Assembly: GCA_037976565.1 (NCBI GenBank)
Contig: CP137679.1
Span: 14,510,780 to 14,574,779, forward strand
Length of the DNA: 64,000 nt
DNA from: Mesocentrotus franciscanus
Lineage: Eukaryota > Echinodermata > Echinoidea > Camarodonta > Strongylocentrotidae
Direction of reading: 5' to 3'
Part shown: in pieces, positions 36,294 to 50,500 of the stretch
Numbering within the stretch: position 1 is the stretch's first letter
How the letters are laid out: every line of letters begins with the position of its first letter
The notes under the pieces: generated by a model
Databases searched by the model: none
The model's input: only the letters and a program-made list of their open reading frames with translations
What the model was told of the DNA's origin: nothing
Made by a program: the position numbers and the translations under genes

Positions 36294-39200
36294 GTAATAT
36301 TTTGTCCTCCCACTTGATCTTGAATTTGTCTTAAAAAATTAAGTTTGGCCCCGGGGCTTGGGCCTTGGGCCTTGGGAGTTGGGGGACTTTGGAAGTTTGG
36401 TGAATTGAATGGTGTTGCACATGAGCTGTTGTGCTGCAATGCAATGCAATGGCATCAAACAGATGAGCACATTTTATGACAATAAAATTAAAAGCAGAGA
36501 CAATGTTAGACCCTAATAATATACCTAAATAAGTAAATAATATTTTGAATTTGAAAGTACAAGTAAATTCTAGGGTCTAATTGAACTTTCTCACAATCAC
36601 AGAATGACAGATACACTGTTATTTTATAACTTATAAGCAACGTGGTTATGAACGTTTAGCTATAATATATTCAATGTGATCCTTGATTGAATAGACTTGA
36701 CTAGATTCTAGATCTATGTTTAAACTAGGGCAAGTCCACTCCAAAAATAACTTACTTTCTATAAAAGCAGAAAAATCAGACAAACCAATCAAAAAAAGTT
36801 TGAGCAAAATCAGATAACTAATAAGAAAGGAACAATGAGAATCACAACACAAATTGCCAAGATGGTTACCAGTTTGTGACGTCATGTCCTCACAACTATC
36901 AATTGCTTTATATAGTTTAATCCCATTAACTTCCCTTTATATCCCCCGAAACTTGATTTCCCCATGAATATTTCTGAATATTTTATTTCATAATTATTGA
37001 TTTTTATATAAATAGTTTATCAAAATTCAATTTTTCATGATTTAATTGGACAAAAATTACTCTTTATTTGTGCATCCACACAAAAACATATTACTAACAA
37101 TCTAACTTGGATGATGGTGTGAAGAAATAAGATTCTTAGGGTGAAAATAGGAAATTTATATTATCAATATAAAGAAAATAATTAGTTGATAGTGAGGACC
37201 ATACGTCACAGACTCATGAGTGAGTTGCCAATTTGTGTAGTGATTTTCAAAGTTTTTCATGTCATTAAAAATTCATAACTTTCTTATTAGTTATCCGATT
37301 TTGCTCAAACTTTTTTTGATTGGTTTGTCTGATTTTTGTGGTTCTATTGAAAGTAAGTTATTTTTGGAGTGGACTTGGGCTTAAACAAAAAAGGGAAAGA
37401 AATCATTTAAAAAAAACAGAAGGGTCTACATCATTTACATGACAAAAATCAAAATGTTAAGCATTTTAAACTTCCATCCAGACTCTAGACTATATTACAT
37501 TTACATTCAAGGAAAGTTGGATAGTCGATGTTGTTTCTTTTCTTTCCTGATAAATGGAACTGAATAGTTGATGTAACTAGTTACCGGTAGATTTACTCTC
37601 AGAATAATCGGCAGACCAACTGGGCTTGGGGCCTTAATTATTTGGGTAGAGCAATTTCATTTTATATGCCCGTTTTATTTGCCCATCCAGCAACTCAAGG
37701 TACTGCGACACCCGACGATCCTCAAGTTCTTCGCATCCTGTAACAACGTTGACAGTACCTACTTGGTGACGGAGCAAGTGAAACCATTAGAGCTAGTCAT
37801 TGAGATGCTGAGTCCAGAGGAGATCTGCGCTGGGATGTACAATATCACTGAGGCTCTGAGTTTCCTTCATGATAGGGTAAGCTTTGTAAAGGTGGTGTCA
37901 TGGTCTAGTGGATACATCAGCGGACTGTAGATATCATGGTTCGTGGTTCGAGTCCTGCCGCGCCACTAATGTCCTTTAGCAAGACATTAATCTACATTTG
38001 TCACATTCCACCCAGGTGAGGTAAATGTGAGCCTGGCAGGAATTAATTTCTTGAAATGCTTCATGTAGAACGCCATAATGGCAGCCCTGCTAAAGCCAGG
38101 GTAATAATTATGGAGCGCCAGGAGTGTAAAATCTGACAGACATGAGCACTATACAACAACCCACTATAATTATTATTAGTATTAAAGTGAAGATGATTGT
38201 TGTTTAATGACGTTTTCAGCACATGCTTCCAAAACATCACAAATTCATTTGTATGATGGAAAGAGAAGGGGTCAGCTTTTGCAAATTGTGATGCATAAAA
38301 AAAAAAGAGGAAATTGAAATGGAAAAGAAAGAGATAGATGGGATGGGGTGAGGGCTGATGAAAGTTTTACTTATATCCCAGGGGTCAGATTCTCGAAACC
38401 GTCATAAGTGACGATAAGTCTAAGTTCCTAATTCTATAACACCTGTTTCAATGGGATGTCCAAGAAGTTAGACTTATGACGGTTTCGAAAAACGGCCTCC
38501 AGCAGGCAGCAGGGAATAGTTGAGGTAGCTGAAACAGTCTTTTTGAAAACTTGTGTACTGCATACTGTATATTAAACCTTCCTACACTGTCTTAGTGTCG
38601 TGTGTTTTGGAAAATATCCACTCTTGCAAGCAGATGCAAATACCGATCACCTGAAAAAACTGTTGCTAAACCGTATTAAAAAATATATATATATATATAT
38701 TATTCTTTTTTATGTGAACACAATTTTGTTTTCATTCCAGGGAGGGGTATCGCATAACAACGTGTGTATGTCATCCATTTATGTGAGCTGCACCGATGGT
38801 GGATGGAGATTGGGAGGCATGGAGCATCTATGCAAATTTGAAGATGCAACCTTACAGGTAAATGGATCTTTGCCATTACATGTATATACTGTGTATTAGC
38901 TCATACATGTATGTGTATACAGTCAAACCTGCTTTAGTGACCACCTGTCTACAAGGACCACATTTTTTGTTTCCCTTGAAAATGGTTTCTCATTGAAACA
39001 TGTACTAAAGGAACCTGTCTACAAAGACCACCTGTCTACAAAGACCACTTTTTGTGTTTCCCTTGGGCGGTCGCTATAGACAGGTTTGACTGTATATGAT
39101 TATGAACTTATGAAGGACTTTCATGAGTAGCTTGGAAAGTTGTGTATTCAAGAGGTCTAGAGTTCACTATTACTGTAAGTGGCATTTCCCTGTGCTTCAT

Positions 39201-41878
39201 GACAGAATAGCAATTACATGTAGATGTACATTTGATGGTCTTTTAATCTTTAACACAGAACATGAAACTTGCAAGGTATACTTGTAGTTTGTGATATTAA
39301 TTTGAAAAATGAATGATTGATTTTTTCATCAATAATATCTGTCTCACAATGTTTGTCCACTAAAAATCATTTGTGCAGTGTTTAGCCATCTGTCAACTAG
39401 GCGATGCTTGTTTAAATCATTTTGTCAATATGAAGTGCTGTGATTAGTCTTATACATGTCAGTCCTTGTTCCTGCTACTGCTATATACATTTACCTTTGA
39501 AACAAGGCAATTTCTGTATATAAAGTTTTATGGAATTACCTAAAGGTAAAGACCAGTTTTGGAAACGCCCCTCTCTGAAAAAAATGAAATGGAAGCTCTC
39601 ATTACCAATCATGTGAAAGAATATGTTTTGACTAATACGTGAGGATACAAATTTTGCCGGGAAAGTCGGGAAACCGCCTACTGATTGATATATTTGGTAA
39701 ATTATTATATCTATTGGGACCAAATAGATATCGTGCACGTGGTCACGTAGTCCCATATACATCTTTCTGTGTACAGTGCTTGTAGCTTTACCAAGACTGG
39801 GCCAAATTTCTTATCATTTTGACGATTCCAGAACCTTGCAGTACACACCAATACTTATATGCTAGATGATCAACCTTTTCTGATCGATTCCACAACGTTT
39901 CTTTCACAATGCAATCACATGACCAGAACTGGTCTTTATCTTTAAATATGAAATTTTTTGCTTTGACTTTTTAAAGCTTCACTCAAGTGTTGGGAGCTCC
40001 AAAAATGTCATGGCAAAATTTCACTTAAATTGTATCATAATGTGAAAGAGGATTTCATTTAAGACATAATTCTGCAAGGATTTTCAAAACAAATGTGTTT
40101 GAAGTCGAATATTGATGAAAGAATACAAAATGAGGTTTTCTGCGTAAAACAGAAAACCCAAATTATGTATAATTTTATCAAAATTTGTCTTAAATTGCAG
40201 AAGTGTGTCTTAAATCATACCCGGTATATGACATCCTCTTTCACATTATGATACAATTTACGTGAAATTTTGCCATCAAATTTTTGGCAAATTTGGGGCT
40301 CCCAACACTTTAGAGGCACTTTAAACAATGCAATGAGATTTATGTATGTGCCCCACAAAAGAAAAGCCATTCAATATTATTATTATTAATTGTATGAAAC
40401 CTAGTATCTCAATTTTCACCTCTACATCCTAATGTTTTTGTATTAACTTGCAAAGTAAATAAGCAGAGAAGTATATACCCAAGTACATGACAGTTACGTA
40501 TTTTGCAAGGGCTGCGCGCATACATCCATTTTCTTGCCTGTGCGTATTTACCCACCCCACACCATGAAATATTTTGAAATTTACTGCATGATCATCTGGG
40601 TAGTGTTGCTCATTGAAGCACAAGATGTGCTGTTTTTTTCAGGTTGGCTGAAAACCTTCTATATAAAGTATACATCATTATGTGATATGTGCTGTACAAA
40701 AACTTTTTATTTTTATGATTATATAATACATTTATCATTTTTCTCTTCTTCTCTTGGTAGTTTTTAAACCAGAGCAGACCACTGAGGAACTCTCAAGCCA
40801 TTCCTCCCGAGGAGAAAGAAGAAGGAGTGAAGACGTCCATTGGTCCTAGTATGGGTCACGCTAGAGATGCCTACGGGTTTGGTGCATTGGCCCTGACCTT
40901 ACTGGAGTACCTTGGTGATCTAGGTAATTATTAACACTTCGGTTGCTTTCCTCGCCTCTCTCCACGGTGGCTTGTTTGCCACGCATGCATTTTTGCTCAA
41001 AACAATAGGCACCAAGTGAGGGAAGGATTGCTTTGTGCAACACAGTGGCTTTGCCAAATTATCCATGCATACAGTCTCGGTTAGCTTCATCATCTTCATG
41101 AGAACTTTTTAACACCGATATAGATTAATCTTGCACTGGAAACAGTTAAATAATCTTGAATTTGTTGGTGCATCTATACCATGATAAATACAATGTGGCA
41201 CAGGGAGATTTTTTGTATTTCATATAAAGAGTTAATCTCATCCTAGCCATTTGAAAATCTGCAACTGATTTTGTTTTCTTCTTCTTCTTCTTCTTTTCTA
41301 TGACACATGCTCCAATGATAATTGCTCTGTCAGTTCCTAGCACTACCGAATTCCTATACTTAAATCTAACCCTAATTAATAAACCGAAATCCAACATCAT
41401 AACCCTAACCCTGATCTTTGGTGAAGAAAAAGAAGAAAACAAAATTGTTGACTACTAAATCTCACAGCAAAATTAAAAGGAATGTACATGTATATCACAT
41501 TAATGAATATGAATAGAGATTACAAAATGTAACCGAAAATTGTTGATTTCTACATGAAAGGGTCATGAACTTCACCATTCATATCTGATGTGATTTTCAT
41601 TTTTAAAATCTAAATTCCTTTATTCATAAACTAAACATACATTATGCACAAACTTATTTTTCTCTTCCTTTTTCATTTGGTAACAGGAAGTATAAGTTCA
41701 TCTTTTTCTGCTAAAATTGAAGAGGAGTTTCTGAGTCCAGATCCAAAGCTCAGACCAAAGCTGAAGGCCCTCCTCCCAGATGAAATCTTCAAGTAAGAAC
41801 TCCTTCGTACTTCATTATTCCACTCCCATGGTCCTAAGCAGATAAAGGCAACAAAAAGAGAAGGAAGATATAAGAGAG

Positions 41879-41909
<31 letters not shown>

Positions 41910-43078
41910 GGAGCAAGAGAGAGAGAGAGGAATAGAGAGAGAGAGAGAGAGAGAGAGAAAGGGAGAGAGGGAAAGAAAGAGAGACTAGAAAGCAAATACA
42001 GTAAATACAGTGTTTTAGTAAAAGAGAATGTACACATCTAAAAGAGGAGAGCTTAATAGTATGATATGGAGCCAGAATAGATAATACGCAAAAGTAGCAG
42101 ATAAATGATACATGTATAAATTACAAAATTGAAAGAAAGATCATGCAGCAGAAAGAGAATCAGGAGAGAATTAAGAGATAAGATTGATGAGAGAGAAAGA
42201 GCGAGAGAAAGGAAATACATACAGTTAACAACTAATTTATTCATACCCCTTGTAAATTGAATGTTTTTTGTGTTATTCTTAACTCAAGAATGAAAGGGGG
42301 ACTGGTTGAGTTAGGGCCTTTGTTGAATACTTTTAGATGTAAGCTTTAATATGTCATATTCTCAAGAAACATAAATGGGGACAAATCAATTTTTCACATA
42401 ATTAAAAATTGCAAAACTTGGTAAGGGTATGAATAATTTAGTTGTTAAACTGTATATGTGTGTGTATGAAAAGAGATGAAGGAAATGGTTTCTAGCACTT
42501 ATGAAAGAAGGAGGACAGAAAAAGAAAGGGTAAATGTGTTGTTAAAAATGTTGCACCCTCTTTTTTTCTCTCTTTTTTTTTGCCTCCAGGAATGACTTTC
42601 TCGACATCATGAGCTTCCTGCACAAGTTGGTCTTGAAGAGCGAGGTCGAGAAGACGGTCTTCTTTGAAGGGTTGGCCCCTCACCTCTACCGCCTCCCTGC
42701 CCAGCTGGTCGCCTCCAGACTTCTGACACCAATCCTTAACAGCTTCATGGCCGAACCCGTTGCGGTCAACATGCTCTTTCCTCATCTACTTACACCACGC
42801 AGAGGTAATCCAAGGGATAAACCCGTTTGGGAGTCATTGCCCATAGTTTGGCTCAGTTACTTTTTGATTGAGAGCTCTAAATAATAATAGTAATAATAAT
42901 AACGATAATAACAATAATAATGATAGTGATAATGATGATACTACTACTACTACTACTACTACTACTAATAATATTAATGATGATAATAATGATGATAATG
43001 ATGATAATAATGTTAATACTAATAATAATAGTAATAATAATAATAATGATAATACTAATAAAAATAACAATAAGAATG

Positions 43079-43143
<65 letters not shown>

Positions 43144-43320
43144 GATAATAATGATTATTATGGTTAAAGTGGTAATAATAATAATAATGATGATGATAAC
43201 AACAACTATTTCTTTTAAAGTGCTCTACCAGTTACAGCATTACTGACCAAAGATACAGTATTATCACTCCGCTCACTGGATTCTCTTATGATCCTGCATT
43301 TTACAGTGCACACAATCTCA

Positions 43321-43354
<34 letters not shown>

Positions 43355-44464
43355 CATGCATATATAAAATCATTATCTGTTAGTATTAGGATTAAGCCAA
43401 GGCTCCAGCCCCTTATCATTTGATTAAAGGTCTATAGGATGACCCACTTTGGTATAGCGCCACTGTGTGGTGAATACTGAGAGAAGTTCAGGGTACTTAT
43501 ATAGACAGTTTAATGGATAAAATGTTGGATACTCTCTTTACATATATCTGCTTGTAAACTCTAAAGTTTATTTTTAAGCGTACAATCACCAGAAAATATT
43601 TAGTTTTGTATGTTATTAGTTTCATGTCGTAATAATATATTCAAAATATGAGCTTCTAATAGTACTTGTGTAAAGAGATTTTGCGAGTTGAAATACACAC
43701 TCAACATTTGCATAAAAGCAACTTGTGAGTGGAGTACTCGTACCCATACAGACTGGCATAAGATAGGGCCCGCACTGAACCCAAGTCTGACTTGGGTTCT
43801 GTGTGTGCAGTTTTGTGTTAAATGCGTTATTCATTATTTTCTTCATTACTCCATTAGCCCATAAAAAGCTGGTTGTTTTTAGGAGATTGGTACACTCACG
43901 ATCTCAAATCATGAGAGCAGATAAAGTTTTCATTGGTGCACAAGCTGTGCTTTAATATTATTGCCTTTCGTCTAACTCTGTACCAAGTAAATACCTTGTT
44001 GCACTGAGAAATGTCAACTTTATTATAATTTAGTATGTGTATTAGCTTTCAAAGTCTAAATACAACTGGAACATTAGGTTCACTGCGCCTCCCCCAATTC
44101 ATGATCCTATTTCAGTTTCAAACCGAACGACAAGCTTTCTTTATCTTGTGTTTCAGAGTCCAAGAAGAACCCAGAGTTCCTGCCTGGTCGTGTCAATCCC
44201 ATACTGCCTCTGGATATGTTTCAGCGTCACATGCTCCCTATCATTGCTCAGGTCTTCCCGTCGAGGGAGATGCACATCCGTAGCCTCCTTCTCCAGTATT
44301 TTCCCGGTTTTGTGGACCTCTTTGACGAAGGAACTCTGAAAAAGACCGTACTACCTCAGGTAACGGTGATGGTCATGATGATGATGGTCATGATGATAAT
44401 AATTATGATGGTGATGATGATAATAATGATGATGGTGATGGTGATAATAATATAATGAAATAAA

Positions 44465-44518
<54 letters not shown>

Positions 44519-47500
44519 AGTGATGATTATAATATAATGAAATAAAGATAATGATGATGATGGTGATGATGATAATAATATAATGAAATAAAGATAATAA
44601 TGATGATGATGATGATGATGATAATGATGATTATAATATAATGAAATAAAGATAATGATGATGATGGTGATGATGATGATAATAATAATGATAACAATAA
44701 TAATAATGATGATGATGATAATTATAATAACCATATACTGTAGCAGACACCGTTATGCACAACGGCCCACAAGGATTTGTGCCTGCAAACGAGGTAGACT
44801 TGCCCAATGATACATGAAACTACTGTCCTATGGTTTTGAGGGACTGAACTTCTTCCCGATTGACTGAAATCACAATCAAACAAGACCAAACTTGTAACAA
44901 TACATGCACTCTTTTGCATATAAATTGCACAAGTGTGAAGTTTTTCTACCCGTAAGTTCATTATATACTGTAAGTTTTATTTCAAAATGTGTTTGGGAAT
45001 GAGAATGATAATAAACTTTGTGACTGCTCCGTAGACACTAGTTCTTGCGTGCATTTCATCAGGAATAATTAAGAAAAAAATACATAGCAGTGTGAATTCC
45101 ATACTCTAGTCAATAACATGTATATGCTATACTCTTTTGGTTAGCAATGACCTTGCCCTTTGACCTCTCCTTCTCCTCTCTAGCTTCTATTGGGTCTGAA
45201 GGACCATCACACCAATCTTGTAGCAGACAGTCTGCGTGCCTTGGCTGAACTTGTCCATATCTTAGGGCCAGAGGTCGTTGTCGGGGGAGAACGGGGCAAA
45301 TTTTTTGTCGAAGGCCGTCCCAAGGTATGTGTTGCTTCAGTGAAGTATTTATTAGTGATTGGTGTCGTGCTAGATTAACCGTACTTTGAAAGTCTCTTGT
45401 GCCAAATTGTATTTCTGGGACAAAAATTCAATTGTTAGATAGAGTTGAGTACATGTCATTTTGAAAGAACCTGTATGAAGCAATTGAGGACTGTTTATTA
45501 TGTAGTACATTTGATTTCATGTATTTTTAGGCCTTGGCGTGATAAGAATGAAAAGAAACTAGAAATGTAATTCGTCATGAGGACGAATTAGGTGGTCTGT
45601 TATGTAATCTGAATAACTGATCTTGTAGAAAATTGTCTTAGCTACAACATATCAAAATTTGGAAGAAAATCGATCCATATTTACAGAGATACAATCAATT
45701 TTCCATAAATATGCTGACGTCATAATATGCAAATTCGTATTTTGAGTTCCAAGGCCAAAGGGCAAAGGGCAGAGCTATAGAAAATTAAGGAACATTACAA
45801 GACATAATAGAAGGAGAACGAGAACCAGAGGCGGGAGAGGTAGAGGGTGAGAGAGAAGAAAAGAGAAGGGCAGAGGCAGAGGGAGACAGAGCAAGAGAAT
45901 AAGAGGGAGGCAAGGCAAGAGGTCGAGGTAGAGGGAGGCAGAGAGAGAGGGAGAGGGTAAAAGAGTAGAGAGAGATATATATGCAGAGACAGAGCAAGAG
46001 AAGGAGAGGGGCAAAATAAGAGAGGAGAAGGGAAACAGAGCAAGAGAGAGGAGAAAGAGAGAGATGCAATGGAGAACGATGCATTCAATATATCCAGCAT
46101 AAATAGAATTTAATATAGAGAAAGAGAGAAGTATAGACAAGTAAACAATTCTATGTCCACGGGAGAGACGTAAACATGCATATACCTTGGGCTGAATAAC
46201 TGGAAAAAGTAAAAACGTCTGGGAAGGAGACTAGCAAGGTGATTTGATATTGTAGCAGAGTTGGGAGATAAACCCTATATTAGGTTTAATACCAGATTTC
46301 CCATAGGGTTGTACTCAAACGATTGACATTCTTCTCCCATAGATATAACACGCAAAATTAGGCATTTTATTACATTGTTTGTGATTGTATATGATAATAT
46401 GTTATAATAGTCGAAGAAGATCATAAAATCAAATTTAAAACGACGGCAAAAAAAAAAAAAAAAATGACCCACCAGGAATCGAACTTGGGTCGCCGGAATG
46501 GGAGGCAAGTGCTATGACCACTATACCAAAATAATCCACATAGACATTACACGTGAACGGAAAATGGAATTCTCAAATCCCACTTTGCAAGTGAAATATG
46601 AGCATGATCCCGGCATCTGATCGAAAAATAAAGGGCACACTTGTGATAGCTTATTGTCTCAGCTACAACATACTCAAAGCTCAGCGAAAACAAAACTAAA
46701 ACGACGGAGATATTGCTCGCGAAAGACGGAATGTAGAATCCAGTTTTGAGAAAAGTCATGTCCCATAGAGAATACACGCAAAATGTGAAAAATTGACATG
46801 CCTCCTTTAATCGCAAAAATACGCCATGATGCCTTTGTCAAAATGAAAATCGTGGTGACTGCATTTGTAGAGAATTGTCTCAGCTAGAACATATCAAAAT
46901 TTGGAAGAAAATCGATCAATATTTACAGAGATACAATCAATTTTCCAAAAATATGCTGACGTCATAATATGCAAATTGAAATTTTGAGTTCGAGGCCATT
47001 ATGATGACGTCATGAGTTAATTGAGGGTCAAATGAGACATGAAATCATATCTCCGACTCATAATCTATCCAAATATGAAAAAAATTGGGAGTTCCCATCC
47101 ATTCTGAAGAGTTACAATGAATTTTGTATAGGCATGTTTTTGCCCATATATGCTATGTATTACAAGAGATCGCGCGCACGGACATGTTTCTTGAACGGAC
47201 GCTCATTCCGTTATTAATGGTCATAAAAGGATAAACATGGTATCAAATTGTTCAGAAAAAATGAGGAATATCATGCCAAAAAAAATATGAGGAATTATGT
47301 TGCGTCGTCACAAGAACGAAAAGCGCGCGCATTCGTGTGCGCGTTTTTTGCGAAATGCTTAAAATGGCCTGAAACGTATCTAAAATGAATTTGAGACGAT
47401 TTGAGCATTTTGAAATTTTGCGCGCGCTGACGCGCGGATACGCGCGCGCGTTTTGACCTGAAATTGACCGGACGGATATTGACCTTGATCATGATAAATA

Positions 47501-50500
47501 TGAATAAGAAATGACTTTCCGTTATGAAGATATGATCATGAGTTGAAAGTACCAAAAAAAACACAAAATGGCGCCTGGATGACGTCATGAAGACTTGATG
47601 ACCTTGAAAATGTTACTGTCACGTCTCATGACTATGACCCATGACTGTGCCAAAATTGAAAGAAATTGACTGTACCGATCTTGAGTTATCCTCGGAACAA
47701 AAAAGGGGGTAGAAATAAATAAAAATAAAGAATAATAATAATAATAAAGAAAGAAAATTCTGACAAAAACAATAGGTGATCTGTCGATGCCGACAGACCA
47801 CCTAATTAACTCAATCTAGTTGAAAATCATATGCAGGGCACACACAAAAGGGTATATAGGACCACACACACTTACACACACACACACACACACATAAGGC
47901 ATGAAAGTTTGGTTAATACTTTTCAACTATTTCTTGTAATGTTTCAAATATGAGGGCATTTGAAGAGCAATCCTTTTTAGGAGATATTTCTACTTTGAGA
48001 GGGTTTCAAACTGAAGTACAAAGAATGAGAAAAGCTCACAAAATATTTTCCTCTTCATCTGAACTTGACCTTCTCTTAAAAAATACTTTTAAAATCTAAA
48101 ACAGGGAAAGACAGAAGGAAACAACCCTTCATTCCCATTGTTTGAATCCATTGTTTGAGTTTTGAAAATGACTTGCTTGAACTTCATTATTCACCCATCC
48201 TGACTGAAATGCACCCTGGTATTCGTTTCATTATCAGTTTCCAACAAAACCAAGCAATACCAAAGAGATGCGCAACATTCCTAAGCTGACGGCGGTGAGT
48301 GGTGTGATCACCCTCCCTGGGATGGAAATGAGCCCCACCTCTCCCACCGGATCCTACCCCACCAAGGGTGGAGCAGTGGTAGGCAAGCTGGAGGTGGAAG
48401 AGGACGAGACGTCCTCCGAGACGGGCGTGGCCGTTGGAGAGGATGCGATGGTTTCTGCGGCGAGGAAAGCGGAGAGGGAAAGGAGGAGAGAGGAGATGAG
48501 GATGAAGAATGAGCAGAGGAAAAGAGAGAGGGAAGAGAAGAGAAAAATGATGGAAAGCAAAGCCAAAGGTAAGGTTTCATTTTTTTTTTTGGGGTTGTAG
48601 TTTTCTTTGCTGCATCCTTGAGTGAACCAAAGCATTCAAAGGTGTGAAGGTTGGAAATATGCTTTGACATAGTTATTAATCTTGCCAATATATACCCTTG
48701 TCACGTTTGTAGGGGATCATTTTACCATTGGTATTTTCGTTTAGTTCCATGTTATTCATATACATACCAAGTGTGCTACATAGAATGTTTTCATTGAAGA
48801 AATATGGAATAACTTATTTGTAGGACAAAACAACTCTCCCATCCCCGGTTTGATATTCATTACAGTTTTGCAATTCTGTTTCCTCATTATTCTGGTTGTA
48901 TCAAAGCTAGCTCTATACCAATGTTGGACTCCTTTTTTAATCCTTTGGTTATTCATTCCAGATGTCATTCTGTGGCATTTGATATTTTTGCTACATACAG
49001 TGTAGGTGCTGGTTTCTATGTTCTAATATTAAAATAAACAGGTGATATGTTAATGTTTTTCATTTGTTCTATTTCCACACCACTTGTAGCTCCATTGTCT
49101 CCAGATAAGGAAAAGCACAGCAGTCTTTCCCATCGTCTGTCACCAGAGGGCAGCATTGACAATGGTTTGTATCCCCTTGGAGAGGATCCCTCGCCAGCAT
49201 CTCCGACAGATATTCCAGCTGCAGATTCTGATGAAGCTCTTGAAAGCAAGGAATTGACAGGAAAGAGCCTAACGCAAGATGGGACAGAACCAGATGAGGA
49301 TTGGTCAGACTGGGAGGATGCAGATGCCCCTGGACAGAATCAGCCAATCAAAAGCCCAGTTAGAACAGTCGCCGAACCCATTTCCAGCTCCAGATTGAGC
49401 AGTACAACCACAGAGTCAACACCAAAGATCCCCAGCTCATCACTCAAAGGGACTGGCAAACCTCTGAAACTCAAAGACATGGTGCCTCCTAAAAAGGAAA
49501 CTCCTGTGCCAAAGACTGCCATTACAGCAAAACCTAAGGACTCTAAAACGTCCAAAGCAGCAACACCAAGTGCACCCCTATCAACAACGAAATGGAAAAA
49601 AGGAACTCTTGATCCAAATCAAGACTTTGGTATCTATGATATACCTGAAGTTAAGCTTAAATCGAAGCCAAACCCTGAGGACGATCTCTTTGCATCGATG
49701 GAACCTAAACTGAGTTTCTCGTCAAAGACTTCTTTAAAAGCAGCAGAGACAACAGGAAAGAAAGACTCACCAAAAGATGACCAAACTCATACTGCTGGAG
49801 CATTGTCCTTTGCTGTTGCCAATGATGGTGATGAGGTAATACCCTTCAATCTTAACTTTTTTTAACTTCAAAATTATAGAAAATGTCTCTAAGGGTTTAG
49901 ATCAAATAAAGACATGGTAGTTATGTTCTGTCTATAGCTAGAGACAAAAAGAAAAATGCTGAAACAAAATTCTAACCAAAATTTGGACATCAGTTTTACT
50001 ATTGTGTGAACAGCAATTAATTTCATCTGGTCATTTTGATTTGTATGCCTCCGCCAACGAAGATAGAGCTGGTATTATGTTTTTGGGTGTAAGAGGTCAA
50101 ATGTCACAGAGTCATAAAAGTGTTAAAAACTACAAAAAAATACTATTACCGCGATAATTTGAAAAACATCGAAGCAATTCAAACCAAACTTGGATGCAGT
50201 ATCCCTCCTGACGACGGATAGTCAACCTGTTTGACATGTTGAGCCACTCCTTCTACCCATCCTGTCCAACCAGCGCTATAGTTCTCCTTAGAACTATAAG
50301 CTCAAGACAGATTACCAACCGTCTTTTTCAAGACTACCAACAGTCCTTTTCAGGACTACAAACACACTCAAGAAAGAAAGATTACTGACAGTCCTTTTCA
50401 GGACTCCCCAATCCTCCCCCCTCTCTCACATGGTGCAGCCGTAAGCCTGCTGTACATGTTCATTGTTATACAATTTAACAGCGCTTATGGTAATAAGCTT

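Noticed and set aside
44351..44734. Poly-His/Ile frame
   Set aside because: ATG/AAT triplet repeat in a SCYL3 intron.
46455..46535. Functional tRNA-Gly(CCC) gene followed by a T-run terminator
   Set aside because: The acceptor strands do not pair, and it lies inside a transposon-like element.
47770..47807. Helitron 3' end (hairpin followed by CTAA-T)
   Set aside because: CTAA follows the hairpin with no spacer, and an inverted decamer exists at the other end; a TIR element fits better.
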